Assembly: GCF_003014475.1 (NCBI RefSeq) | Contig: NZ_PYGJ01000003.1 | Coordinates: forward strand, 248,001-312,000 | DNA from: Shimia abyssi | GTDB taxonomy: Bacteria > Pseudomonadota > Alphaproteobacteria > Rhodobacterales > Rhodobacteraceae | DNA: 64,000 bases | Direction of reading: 5' to 3' | Part shown: piece by piece, positions 1 through 7,590 of the stretch | Numbering within the stretch: the stretch's first letter is position 1 | Layout: each line of letters opens with the position of its first letter | Program-made: the position numbers and the translations under genes | Notes under the pieces: generated by a model | What the model was told of the DNA's origin: nothing | Databases searched by the model: none | Seen by the model: the letters and a program-made list of their open reading frames with translations, nothing else

Positions 1-997
1 GTTGACGGCGAAGCATATCGTGTTGGCCGCCGGCGCGCGGGCACGCGAACTACCTGGGCTGGAGGCGGACGGAGATCTGGTCTGGACCTATAAACACGCG
101 CTGACACCGTCGCGGATGCCAAAGAAACTGTTGGTGATTGGGTCGGGGGCGATAGGGATCGAATTTGCGAGTTTCTACAACACGCTGGGTGCCGAGACCA
201 CGGTTGTCGAAGTGATGGATCGCATTCTGCCAGTTGAAGATGCCGAGATAAGTGCCTTTGCCAAAAAGCAATTTGTCAAACAGGGTATGACGATCATGGA
301 GAAAGCCATGGTCAAGCAGTTGGACCGTGGCAAGGGCAAAGTCACTGCCCATATTGAGCTCAAAGGCAAGGTCGAGACGCAGGAGTTTGACACGGTGATC
401 TCCGCTGTCGGCATTGTTGGCAATGTCGAGGGGCTGGGGCTTGAGGCGTTGGGCGCGACGGTGGATCGCACTCATGTCGTGACAGATGAATACTGCCGAA
501 CCGGCGTTGACGGGTTGTTTGCCATTGGTGATGTCGCGGGGGCGCCGTGGCTGGCGCATAAAGCGAGCCATGAGGGTGTTATGGTAGCCGAGCTGATCGC
601 AGGGGGCAAACCGCACCCGGTGAAGCCCGAGAGCATTGCGGGGTGCACCTATTGCAATCCGCAGGTGGCCAGTGTCGGATATTCCGAAGCCAGGGCCAAA
701 GAACTAGGATATGACATCAAAGTGGGGCGGTTCCCGTTTATCGGCAATGGCAAAGCAATTGCCTTGGGCGAGGCCGAGGGCATGGTTAAGACTGTCTTTG
801 ACGCCAAAACCGGAGAGCTGCTCGGTGCGCATATGGTGGGCGCTGAGGTGACAGAGATGATCCAGGGCTATGTCATTGGACGCACGCTGGAAACGACCGA
901 GGCCGAGCTGATGGACACCGTGTTCCCACATCCGACACTCAGCGAAATGATGCATGAAAGTGTGTTGGATGCTTATGGCCGTGTGATCCACATGTAG
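1..997 (+). CDS. lpdA: Dihydrolipoyl dehydrogenase, C-terminal part (start lies left of the window)
   Basis: This FAD flavoenzyme reoxidises the dihydrolipoyl groups of 2-oxoacid dehydrogenase complexes using NAD. About 331 residues are visible of a family length near 465, so the N-terminal FAD domain with the redox-active Cys pair is outside the window. What can be seen is the NAD-binding glycine motif (GSGAIGIEFASF), the second FAD motif (GLFAIGDVAGAPWLAHKA) and the dimerisation domain ending in FPHPTLSEMMHESV, whose His and Glu form the catalytic dyad with the partner subunit. A methyltransferase-like gene starts 9 bases after the stop. The family is clear. Which complex it serves (pyruvate, 2-oxoglutarate or branched-chain) cannot be told from this part. 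Confidence 0.95.
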   Translation, partial: LTAKHIVLAAGARARELPGLEADGDLVWTYKHALTPSRMPKKLLVIGSGAIGIEFASFYNTLGAETTVVEVMDRILPVEDAEISAFAKKQFVKQGMTIMEKAMVKQLDRGKGKVTAHIELKGKVETQEFDTVISAVGIVGNVEGLGLEALGATVDRTHVVTDEYCRTGVDGLFAIGDVAGAPWLAHKASHEGVMVAELIAGGKPHPVKPESIAGCTYCNPQVASVGYSEARAKELGYDIKVGRFPFIGNGKAIALGEAEGMVKTVFDAKTGELLGAHMVGAEVTEMIQGYVIGRTLETTEAELMDTVFPHPTLSEMMHESVLDAYGRVIHM

Positions 998-1006
998 TGT
1001 GAGGAA

Positions 1007-1567
1007 ATGGCCAGTCTCAATCGCATTGTAATGAATAAGTCCAGTCGCACTTGGTTGCGTGAGTTGGATCTTGAAAACATGGATGCGGCAGAGATTTCAG
1101 GCAAGTGGGGCAGGGAGCTGCCGGTGCGCAGTTACAAGCAATACCGCTATCCAAAGCATGACATTTGTGAGGGGCCCTATCTAAATGCGCGAGGCACACC
1201 AAGACAGTTTGATCTGATCATGGCGAACCAGGTGTGGGAGCATTTGGACCGGCCTTATCGGGCATTGTGCAATGTGCATGACATGCTGCGGGATGGTGGG
1301 TATTTCTGGCTAGCGGTGCCTTTTGTCGTCCCACAGCACGCAGCGCCATATGATTGTTCGCGCTGGTCAGCGCGTGGGTTAACAAACCTATTGATAGAAG
1401 CCGGGTATCACCCGGACGAAATTCGCGCGGATCAATGGGGTAATCGGGCCGCCGCGCTGCGCAATCTGGAGCCAAGCTGGCCGCCGGAATATCATCCAGA
1501 GACCGATGATTTGACCAATGATCCGGACTTTCCGATTTGCGCCTGGGCGTTGGCGCGCAAGACATAA
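1007..1567 (+). CDS. Class I SAM-dependent methyltransferase-like protein
   Basis: The protein has 186 residues. The segment FDLIMANQVWEHLDRPYRALCNVHDMLRDGGYFWLAVPF matches the post-I and motif II/III region of class I methyltransferases: an acidic-hydrophobic strand, a W/H-E-H loop, and an 'L+DGG' turn followed by a strand. The N-terminal glycine-rich motif I is poorly visible, so the fold may be shortened. A GAGGAA ribosome site directly precedes the ATG, and the gene lies 9 bases downstream of lpdA, so the two are probably co-transcribed. The substrate is unknown. A structural role without catalysis cannot be excluded. Confidence 0.6.
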   Translation: MASLNRIVMNKSSRTWLRELDLENMDAAEISGKWGRELPVRSYKQYRYPKHDICEGPYLNARGTPRQFDLIMANQVWEHLDRPYRALCNVHDMLRDGGYFWLAVPFVVPQHAAPYDCSRWSARGLTNLLIEAGYHPDEIRADQWGNRAAALRNLEPSWPPEYHPETDDLTNDPDFPICAWALARKT

Positions 1568-1627
1568 ATAGAATTTTTGGGAGCGACCGGCCACGTGCAC
1601 AGGGCCGATCACAATTTCCCGGTGTGT

Positions 1628-2005
1628 TTAAAGAATGGCGTGCGCAAGGATCATGAGCACACCTGACCCGAGCACATAAGCCGCGTCCACGGCAATAGCG
1701 AACCCTGATTTCTGTGCCCACGCGCCGGTGTTGGCGACATAAGCGGCTGCGCACAGGATCGCGAGCAGGGCGACGCCGAGGCTTTGAGTGGTTTTTGTCA
1801 GACCGATGATCAGCGCCAGCAAAAGGATTCCGGTCCAGTTGGTAACCATTGGAAACATTGGCATTTTTGCGGGTGGTTCCGGGCTGATGCGGGTCCCTTC
1901 GGCCCAGCGTTTTTGCAGGCCAAGAACTGGCCCATAGATAAGAAAGCCAAATGCCATCGCGGCCACGGCACCTGCGATAAAGGCAATCCAATTCATATCA
2001 GTCAT
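1628..2005 (-). CDS. DUF1761-like small membrane protein
   Basis: The protein has 125 residues and about four hydrophobic helices: one near the N-terminus (NWIAFIAGAVAAMAFGFLIY), two in the middle and one at the C-terminus. This layout resembles DUF1761 membrane proteins, whose function is not known. I start it at the ATG at 2005 because that ATG overlaps the stop of the upstream SRPBCC gene in an ATGA arrangement. A longer reading frame runs into that gene. It is the third gene of an ArsR-SRPBCC-membrane protein operon and is presumably controlled by that ArsR protein. Confidence 0.65.
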   Translation of the reverse strand: MTDMNWIAFIAGAVAAMAFGFLIYGPVLGLQKRWAEGTRISPEPPAKMPMFPMVTNWTGILLLALIIGLTKTTQSLGVALLAILCAAAYVANTGAWAQKSGFAIAVDAAYVLGSGVLMILAHAIL

Positions 2006-2430
2006 AGAGCAGTCTCCAATGCTGCGAGGATCATGGTCCAACCCCCTTCGTGATTGTCGCGGCTTTCCTGATTAGGAAAGCGAATATGGGTCAAGGTGAT
2101 GTCGGTGCCTGTTCCCTTTGGCTTTAGATCAAGTGTGACTTCGCTGTTGTCCTGAGTGTAGCCTGAAACCCATGTAAACCGAAGCCTGTTGGCACGGTCG
2201 ATCAAGAGGTATTCGCCTTCGTGTGGCCAGCATTCGTCCATGTCGGGGGCCTGCATGACCACACGAAACCGCCCCCCAACACGCGGATCGCTGGTGGCTT
2301 CGGGTACTGTCATGCCGGGGCCGGGCACAAGGAATTTTCGCATAGTTTCCGGGTCGAGCCATGCGTCAAACACGCGTTCGGGTGCAAATGGCAGGTGGCG
2401 GGAGACGGTGAGTGAGAGCTCAGTTGTCAT
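2002..2430 (-). CDS. SRPBCC (AHSA1-like) domain protein
   Basis: The 142-residue protein begins with a strand and then the family signature of a hydrophobic ligand-binding Bet v1-like fold (FAPERVFDAWLDPETMRKFLVPGPG). It ends with a long amphipathic helix (NHEGGWTMILAALETAL). Members called 'activator of Hsp90 ATPase homologue 1-like' often sit beside an ArsR regulator, as here. The ATG at 2430 is chosen because GGAGG lies about seven bases upstream. It overlaps the end of the ArsR gene by 11 bases, so the two are probably translationally coupled. The ligand is unknown. Confidence 0.75.
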   Translation of the reverse strand: MTTELSLTVSRHLPFAPERVFDAWLDPETMRKFLVPGPGMTVPEATSDPRVGGRFRVVMQAPDMDECWPHEGEYLLIDRANRLRFTWVSGYTQDNSEVTLDLKPKGTGTDITLTHIRFPNQESRDNHEGGWTMILAALETAL

Positions 2431-2767
2431 TGTCGGTTTCCTCCGTAAGGGCAGCTTCGAGGGTATCAAAACGCAACGCCCAGATAGAGCGCAGCTGGGT
2501 GAACCAAAGGTCGATCGCAGAGAGAGGTTCCATCTGCACCTCGATCAGGTGTTCGCGCCATTCGGTGCGGCGACTGACCAGTCCTGCGGTCTCCAACACT
2601 TTGATATGTTTGGAAATCGCATTGAGACTTTGATCATACTGGCGCGCAATGTGGGTGACTTTCATCGGTCCGTGCTGCGCCAATAACGTCAGGATCGCCC
2701 GCCGCGTGGGATCAGAAGCAGCCTTGAGAATGGCGCTGAGGTTTTCGTCTTTCTGTCGTTCAACCAT
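2420..2767 (-). CDS. ArsR-family winged-helix transcriptional regulator
   Basis: The protein has 115 residues, typical for ArsR repressors. The DNA-binding domain is visible: ASDPTRRAILTLLAQHGP, then VTHIARQYDQSLNAISKHIKVLETAGLV as helix-turn-helix, then a wing (RRTEWREHLIEVQ). There are no Cys pairs of the metal-sensing type, so this is the non-metal ArsR class usually paired with SRPBCC genes. It heads the operon with the two genes that follow. Two near-identical palindromic sites lie at and just upstream of its own start codon, which suggests autoregulation. Confidence 0.85.
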   Translation of the reverse strand: MVERQKDENLSAILKAASDPTRRAILTLLAQHGPMKVTHIARQYDQSLNAISKHIKVLETAGLVSRRTEWREHLIEVQMEPLSAIDLWFTQLRSIWALRFDTLEAALTEETDNDN

Positions 2768-2815
2768 GTGGATGAATAACAGTTGTTGTTCTATCAGTCA
2801 ACCATATGGATGAAT
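2760..2815 (-). promoter_or_regulatory. Duplicated ArsR operator-like site
   Basis: An 18-base sequence, TCAACCATRTGGATGAAT, occurs at 2760-2777 and again at 2798-2815. The copies are 38 bases apart and differ at one position. Each has an imperfect dyad centred on CCATATGG/CCATGTGG. The first copy covers the start codon of the ArsR gene and the second lies in its promoter region. This fits autorepression by ArsR (inference). Confidence 0.5.
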
Positions 2816-3134
2816 GAATGCCCGGCTCATCCGCATGGCACCAACTTGTCGGTGACGGCGTTTCGAGGGATTCCAAAGCGTGAGGTGAGAAGAGTGACGC
2901 GCGATGCGGAAAAGGGGACGCACCCACGATCAGCGGGTCGTGGACAGCCGGTTCCAGCGAGGCCCGGATTTCAAATTACCGTGAATGGGCGAGAGCTCGG
3001 CAAGCCGGATAGAACTTGCCGGTGGAACTGGGCAATAGATCATCCGAATAATCCCGTGTCTCGTAATGAGATGCAGTAGGACAGTTACGTGGACCTGCAC
3101 CGCTCTGTGTGACTGGACAGCGTTTGGGAATGAT
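2816..3134. other. Non-coding stretch with two small hairpins, no gene recognised
   Basis: Between the ArsR operator and the uvrA promoter I see no convincing gene. An open frame of 98 codons exists but has no family resemblance and no good ribosome site. Two inverted repeats are visible: CCACGA...TCGTGG at 2923-2942, and CGGCAAG...CTTGCCG at 2998-3021. The stretch could be a decayed gene or a structured untranslated region. Confidence 0.35.
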
Positions 3135-3149
3135 GTTCTTATTATGTTC
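3135..3149 (+). promoter_or_regulatory. LexA-binding SOS box upstream of uvrA
   Basis: The sequence is GTTC, seven bases, GTTC (GTTCTTATTATGTTC), an exact match to the alphaproteobacterial LexA operator GTTC-N7-GTTC. It lies about 65 bases upstream of the chosen uvrA start, where LexA would block the promoter. The same arrangement occurs upstream of lexA in this window. Confidence 0.9.
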
Positions 3150-3214
3150 TTAACTTTTGATTGGAAGTTCGGCCCAGCTGTCTTATGTGTGGGGTCTGTG
3201 GTTTGAGGATGACA

Positions 3215-6073
3215 ATGGCCGAGTTGAAAAACATCGAAGTGCGCGGCGCGCGCGAGCATAACTTGAAGAGCATAGACGTGGATATTCCGCGCGATCAGCT
3301 GGTGGTGATCACCGGGTTGAGTGGCTCGGGCAAGTCATCTTTGGCGTTTGATACGATCTACGCTGAAGGGCAGAGGCGTTATGTCGAAAGCCTGTCAGCG
3401 TACGCGCGCCAGTTTCTGGACATGATGGAAAAGCCGGATGTTGACCACATCAGCGGTCTGAGCCCGGCGATTTCCATTGAGCAGAAGACCACCAGCAAAA
3501 ACCCACGTTCGACCGTAGGCACGGTGACGGAGATCTATGATTATCTGCGCCTGTTGTTTGCGCGGGTGGGGACGCCATATTCGCCCGCGACTGGGTTGCC
3601 GATCGAAGCGCAGCAGGTTCAGGATATGGTCGACCGGATCATGGCCATCGAAGAGGGCACGCGCGGTTATCTGCTGGCACCGATTGTACGGGATCGCAAA
3701 GGTGAATATCGCAAAGAATTCCTGGAGTTACGCAAGCAGGGATTTCAGCGCGTCAAGGTGGACGGCGCGTTTTACGAGCTGGACGAGCCGCCGACATTGG
3801 ACAAAAAATTCCGCCATGACATTGACGTGGTCGTGGACCGCATCGTGGTACGAGAGGGGCTTGAGACGCGGCTGGCGGACAGTTTGCGCACTGCGCTGGA
3901 TCTGGCGGATGGGATCGCCATTCTGGAAACAGCACCCAAGGACGCGGAGCCGGAACGGTTTACCTTTTCGGAAAACTTTGCCTGCCCTGTCAGTGGATTC
4001 ACCATTCCAGAGATTGAACCGCGGTTGTTTTCGTTCAACGCCCCATTTGGAGCCTGTCAGCAGTGTGACGGTTTGGGCGTTGAGCTGTTTTTTGACGAAC
4101 GGTTGGTTGTGCCGGATCAGACACTGAAGGTGTATGACGGGGCGTTGGCACCGTGGCGCAAGGGCAAGTCGCCGTATTTCCTGCAAACCATTGAAGCAAT
4201 TGCCAAACATTACGAGTTTGACAAGAACACGCCGTGGAAAAACCTGCCCAAAAAGGTGCAGGAGGTGTTCCTGTACGGCTCGGGGGAGGAAGAGATTGCG
4301 TTTCGCTATGACGAAGGCGGGCGCGTCTATCAGGTAACACGCGTCTTTGAAGGTGTGATCCCCAATATGGAGCGCCGCTATCGCGAGACGGATAGCAACT
4401 GGATCCGGGAAGAGTTTGAGCGCTATCAGAATAACCGGCCCTGCGGTGCATGTCGTGGGCATCGACTGCGCGAAGAAGCGCTGGCGGTGAAGATTGCAGA
4501 TCAGCATGTCGGGCATGTGGTACAGTTTTCGATCCGCGAAGCGTTGGCCTGGATCGAGGATGTTCCAAACCATTTGACGGCGCAGCGTCAGGAGATCGCC
4601 AAGGCGATTGTGAAGGAGATTCGCGAGCGGCTTGGCTTCTTGAATAATGTTGGATTAGAATATCTTACACTGTCACGTTCAAGTGGAACATTGAGCGGAG
4701 GGGAGAGCCAGCGAATCCGTTTGGCGAGCCAAATCGGGTCTGGATTGACCGGTGTCCTTTATGTGCTGGATGAACCGTCGATTGGGTTGCATCAGCGAGA
4801 CAATGACCGGCTTTTGACCACGCTTAAAAACCTCCGCGATCAGGGGAATACGGTGATCGTGGTGGAACATGACGAAGAGGCGATCCGCGAGGCGGATTAC
4901 GTCTTTGACATTGGTCCGGGCGCAGGTGTGCATGGTGGACAGGTGGTTTCGCAGGGACGGCCAGAAGAGATTTCGGCTGATCCGGCGTCGATGACGGGGC
5001 AGTACCTGTCCGGCCAGCGCGAGATCGCTGTGCCGACGGAGCGGCGCGAAGGCAATGGCAAGAAAGTCAGCGTGGTCAAGGCTACGGGCAACAACCTTCA
5101 GAAAGTGACGGCGCATTTCCCATTGGGCAAGTTTGTGTGTGTGACTGGTGTGTCGGGCGGGGGCAAGTCCACGTTGACCATTGAGACACTGTTCAAGACC
5201 GCCTCAATGCGGCTAAACGGTGCGCGCCAGACGCCGGCACCTTGTGAGACGATCAAGGGGCTGGAGCATCTGGATAAAGTGATCGATATCGACCAGCGTC
5301 CGATTGGACGCACACCACGGTCAAACCCCGCGACTTACACGGGCGCATTCACACCGATCCGCGATTGGTTTGCGGGACTGCCCGAATCTAAGGCGCGTGG
5401 CTACAAGCCGGGGCGGTTCTCGTTCAACGTCAAGGGCGGGCGCTGTGAGGCTTGTCAGGGCGATGGGGTGATCAAGATCGAGATGCATTTCCTGCCGGAT
5501 GTGTATGTGGAATGCGAAACCTGCAAGGGCGCGCGATATAACCGCGAAACTTTAGAAATCCGCTTTAAGGGCAAGAGCATAGCGGATGTTCTTGATATGA
5601 CCGTTGAGGAGGCGCAAGGCTTTTTCAAAGCGGTTCCGAGCATTCGTGACAAGATGGATGCGCTGGCGCGGGTCGGGTTGGGGTACATCAAAGTGGGCCA
5701 ACAGGCGACGACTTTGTCTGGTGGTGAAGCGCAGCGGGTGAAGTTGTCAAAGGAGCTGTCTAAACGATCAACCGGTCGGACACTCTATATTCTGGACGAA
5801 CCGACAACGGGGCTGCATTTTGAAGATGTGCGCAAGTTGTTGGAAGTGCTGCATGAACTGGTGGATCAGGGCAACACGGTTGTGGTGATTGAGCACAACC
5901 TTGATGTTGTGAAAACGGCGGACCACATTATCGATATCGGCCCCGAGGGCGGTGATGGCGGCGGAGAGATTGTTGCCGTGGGTACACCGGAGGACGTGGC
6001 TGCCGTGGAACGTAGTCACACCGGGCATTACCTGAAAGAGATGTTGGAGTCGCGAAAAGTGGCTGCCGAGTAA
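3215..6073 (+). CDS. uvrA: UvrABC excinuclease subunit A
   Basis: UvrA is the damage-recognition ATPase of nucleotide excision repair. The 952-residue protein has the full family layout: a first Walker A ([12 protein letters not shown]), zinc-finger cysteines (CPVSG...CQQC and CGAC), an ABC signature ([11 protein letters not shown]) with Walker B (VLDEPSIGL), a second Walker A (GVSGGGKST), the second zinc finger (CEAC...CETC), a second signature ([10 protein letters not shown]) and Walker B ([10 protein letters not shown]). The ATG at 3215 is preferred over the ATG at 3209 because GAGGA at 3204-3208 gives it normal spacing and [17 protein letters not shown] is the usual N-terminus. An exact SOS box upstream predicts LexA control. 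Confidence 0.98.
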   Translation: MAELKNIEVRGAREHNLKSIDVDIPRDQLVVITGLSGSGKSSLAFDTIYAEGQRRYVESLSAYARQFLDMMEKPDVDHISGLSPAISIEQKTTSKNPRSTVGTVTEIYDYLRLLFARVGTPYSPATGLPIEAQQVQDMVDRIMAIEEGTRGYLLAPIVRDRKGEYRKEFLELRKQGFQRVKVDGAFYELDEPPTLDKKFRHDIDVVVDRIVVREGLETRLADSLRTALDLADGIAILETAPKDAEPERFTFSENFACPVSGFTIPEIEPRLFSFNAPFGACQQCDGLGVELFFDERLVVPDQTLKVYDGALAPWRKGKSPYFLQTIEAIAKHYEFDKNTPWKNLPKKVQEVFLYGSGEEEIAFRYDEGGRVYQVTRVFEGVIPNMERRYRETDSNWIREEFERYQNNRPCGACRGHRLREEALAVKIADQHVGHVVQFSIREALAWIEDVPNHLTAQRQEIAKAIVKEIRERLGFLNNVGLEYLTLSRSSGTLSGGESQRIRLASQIGSGLTGVLYVLDEPSIGLHQRDNDRLLTTLKNLRDQGNTVIVVEHDEEAIREADYVFDIGPGAGVHGGQVVSQGRPEEISADPASMTGQYLSGQREIAVPTERREGNGKKVSVVKATGNNLQKVTAHFPLGKFVCVTGVSGGGKSTLTIETLFKTASMRLNGARQTPAPCETIKGLEHLDKVIDIDQRPIGRTPRSNPATYTGAFTPIRDWFAGLPESKARGYKPGRFSFNVKGGRCEACQGDGVIKIEMHFLPDVYVECETCKGARYNRETLEIRFKGKSIADVLDMTVEEAQGFFKAVPSIRDKMDALARVGLGYIKVGQQATTLSGGEAQRVKLSKELSKRSTGRTLYILDEPTTGLHFEDVRKLLEVLHELVDQGNTVVVIEHNLDVVKTADHIIDIGPEGGDGGGEIVAVGTPEDVAAVERSHTGHYLKEMLESRKVAAE

Positions 6074-6077
6074 TTTA

Positions 6078-6103
6078 ACACCCCGGCTTTTGTCCGGGGC
6101 GTT
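6078..6103 (+). terminator. Terminator between uvrA and the convergent membrane gene
   Basis: A CCCCGG (6081-6086) and CCGGGG (6094-6099) hairpin, extended by flanking AAC/GTT pairing, lies just after the uvrA stop. It is followed by a short T-rich stretch (GTTAGTTTT). It could work in both directions, since the next gene converges on it. Confidence 0.65.
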
Positions 6104-6107
6104 AGTT

Positions 6108-6545
6108 TTAGGCTGGACGAGCGGACGTGGCCATGTTGCTGAGGAAGAGCGGCAGCATGAAAAGTGCGAGAAACCCGCTGTTGAGAACAACGTTGAACCA
6201 AGCGCCCGCCAGCACTGATCCGGTGCTGTCGATTAGAAACCAAGTCACAATACCGGCTTTAATAATGCGCGCGCCGAGTGCTGGGTGTTTGGCATAAACG
6301 TCGATTGTGATCCGCCACATCACCACCCCAAACCCCGCTAATAAGCCACCGCAAATCGCGCCGAGCAGAAGCTCGGAATCGCTGGCGAACCCTTGGGTGC
6401 CATCAAGCGGCAAGTGTGCGAGGTCAAGGAACCACGCAAAGGCAGGTTCAAGACCGAGAAGAATGGACAGAAACATCAGAAGGCCAAAGCCAATGCTGAT
6501 GGCGGAGGCCCGTTTGAGATAAGTGACTGAACGATCATGTGTCAT
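6108..6545 (-). CDS. Hypothetical four-helix membrane protein
   Basis: The protein has 145 residues and I recognise no family. Hydrophobic segments are at about 14-38 (AISIGFGLLMFLSILLGLEPAFAWF), 58-77 (LLLGAICGGLLAGFGVVMW), 92-113 and 118-137. The short loops carry few charges. It reads towards uvrA and shares a divergent promoter region with the XRE regulator at 6673, which has a palindromic operator-like site between them. That makes it a plausible regulatory target (inference). The function is unknown. Confidence 0.6.
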   Translation of the reverse strand: MTHDRSVTYLKRASAISIGFGLLMFLSILLGLEPAFAWFLDLAHLPLDGTQGFASDSELLLGAICGGLLAGFGVVMWRITIDVYAKHPALGARIIKAGIVTWFLIDSTGSVLAGAWFNVVLNSGFLALFMLPLFLSNMATSARPA

Positions 6546-6606
6546 GAGATGCGCCTTTAAATATTCAACTGTGCTTAAGGTGGCAGAGGCTTGGGGCGAA
6601 AAACAA

Positions 6607-6621
6607 TTACCTGAGAGGTAA
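6607..6621. promoter_or_regulatory. Palindromic operator-like site TTACCT-GAG-AGGTAA
   Basis: A perfect six-base inverted repeat with a three-base centre lies between the divergent membrane gene (start 6545) and the XRE regulator gene (start 6673). The size and dyad symmetry fit a dimeric helix-turn-helix repressor site. The adjacent XRE protein is the obvious candidate (inference). Confidence 0.45.
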
Positions 6622-6672
6622 GTGTGTTGTGGCGCGGATCAGGTATGATCTGTTTTGGGCAAAGGAGGCATT

Positions 6673-7437
6673 ATGACCAATGCATTCGGAACAGCGTTAA
6701 AGGATTGGCGACGGACACGACGTATGAGCCAACTGGATCTGGCGGTTACGGCGGGTGTCTCGTCGCGACACATTTCATTTCTGGAAACCGGGCGGTCGCG
6801 CCCCAGCCGTGGCATGATATTGCGTTTGTGTGATGAGTTGACGGTGCCGTTTTCGGCTCGCAATCACCTTCTGACTTCGGCTGGGCTGAGCCCAGCCTAT
6901 GAGGAGCGAGACATGTCGCAGGACGACATGCAACCGGTTCGCGACGCGGTGGATTGGATGTTGCGCAGTCACGCGCCTTATCCGGGTATGGCGCTGGATC
7001 GTCATTGGCGGCTGGTTTCGATGAATGCGCCCGCGGAGCAGCTGTTTGGTGCGGTTGGTGTCGGACAGGGCGACAGTTTGCTTGAAATGCTGATATCAAA
7101 CACAGCCGCACGCGCGGCATTAGAAAACCTGGATGAAATCTTGCGGCATATGGTGGAGCGATTGCGAGTTGAGAGCGTGCATTACGGTGGTGATGCGGTT
7201 CTGGATGATGCGGCGCACCGGATGACCGTTATGGTAAAAAGCCTGCAGGAGTCGGCGAATAATGCAAAACCGGCATTTATTCCGGCAGTGTACTGCTTGG
7301 GAGATACACGGTTGTCGTTTTTTTCGACGATCAGTCAATTTGGATCGACCGGAGACATCGCTTTGTCTGAACTTCGGATCGAATTGATGTTTCCGGCGGA
7401 TGAAGCGACCAAAGCACTGCTGAAGGCGATGAGTTAA
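6673..7437 (+). CDS. XRE-family transcriptional regulator (MmyB-like)
   Basis: The protein has 254 residues. The N-terminal helix-turn-helix is clear (MSQLDLAVTAGVSSRHISFLETGRSRPSRGMILRLCDEL, about residues 18-56). The rest resembles the PAS-like ligand domain of MmyB-type regulators, with LDRHWRLVSMNAPAEQLFG around residue 108 as its landmark. The start at 6673 follows an AAAGGAGG ribosome site. The divergent membrane gene and the palindrome at 6607-6621 suggest local regulation. The ligand is not known. Confidence 0.8.
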   Translation: MTNAFGTALKDWRRTRRMSQLDLAVTAGVSSRHISFLETGRSRPSRGMILRLCDELTVPFSARNHLLTSAGLSPAYEERDMSQDDMQPVRDAVDWMLRSHAPYPGMALDRHWRLVSMNAPAEQLFGAVGVGQGDSLLEMLISNTAARAALENLDEILRHMVERLRVESVHYGGDAVLDDAAHRMTVMVKSLQESANNAKPAFIPAVYCLGDTRLSFFSTISQFGSTGDIALSELRIELMFPADEATKALLKAMS

Positions 7438-7514
7438 GAGATTGAAACGAAGTTAACATTTCCTTTTCCCGCCGAGGGTGGGGGGATCTTTAACCAATCT
7501 TACTAAGTGCTGTC

Positions 7515-7540
7515 GCGCATTTGCCTTGGGAGGCAAGCGC
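7515..7540. terminator. Hairpin between convergent genes
   Basis: GCGC-AT-TTGCCT, loop TGGG, AGGCAA-GCGC forms a stable stem between the XRE gene and the convergent hydrolase gene. There is no T-run, so it is at best a Rho-assisted or bidirectional terminator. Confidence 0.35.
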
Positions 7541-7590
7541 GTGTCGCTTGACCTGCAATTGACGTCCAGGCGGATTGCATCGGCACTGGC

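Noticed and set aside
2783-3079. 98-codon plus-strand frame between ArsR and uvrA
   Set aside because: It begins inside the operator repeats, has no good ribosome site and shows no family resemblance or secondary-structure pattern.
3728-4573. 281-codon minus-strand frame opposite uvrA
   Set aside because: It is an antisense shadow inside the well-supported uvrA gene.
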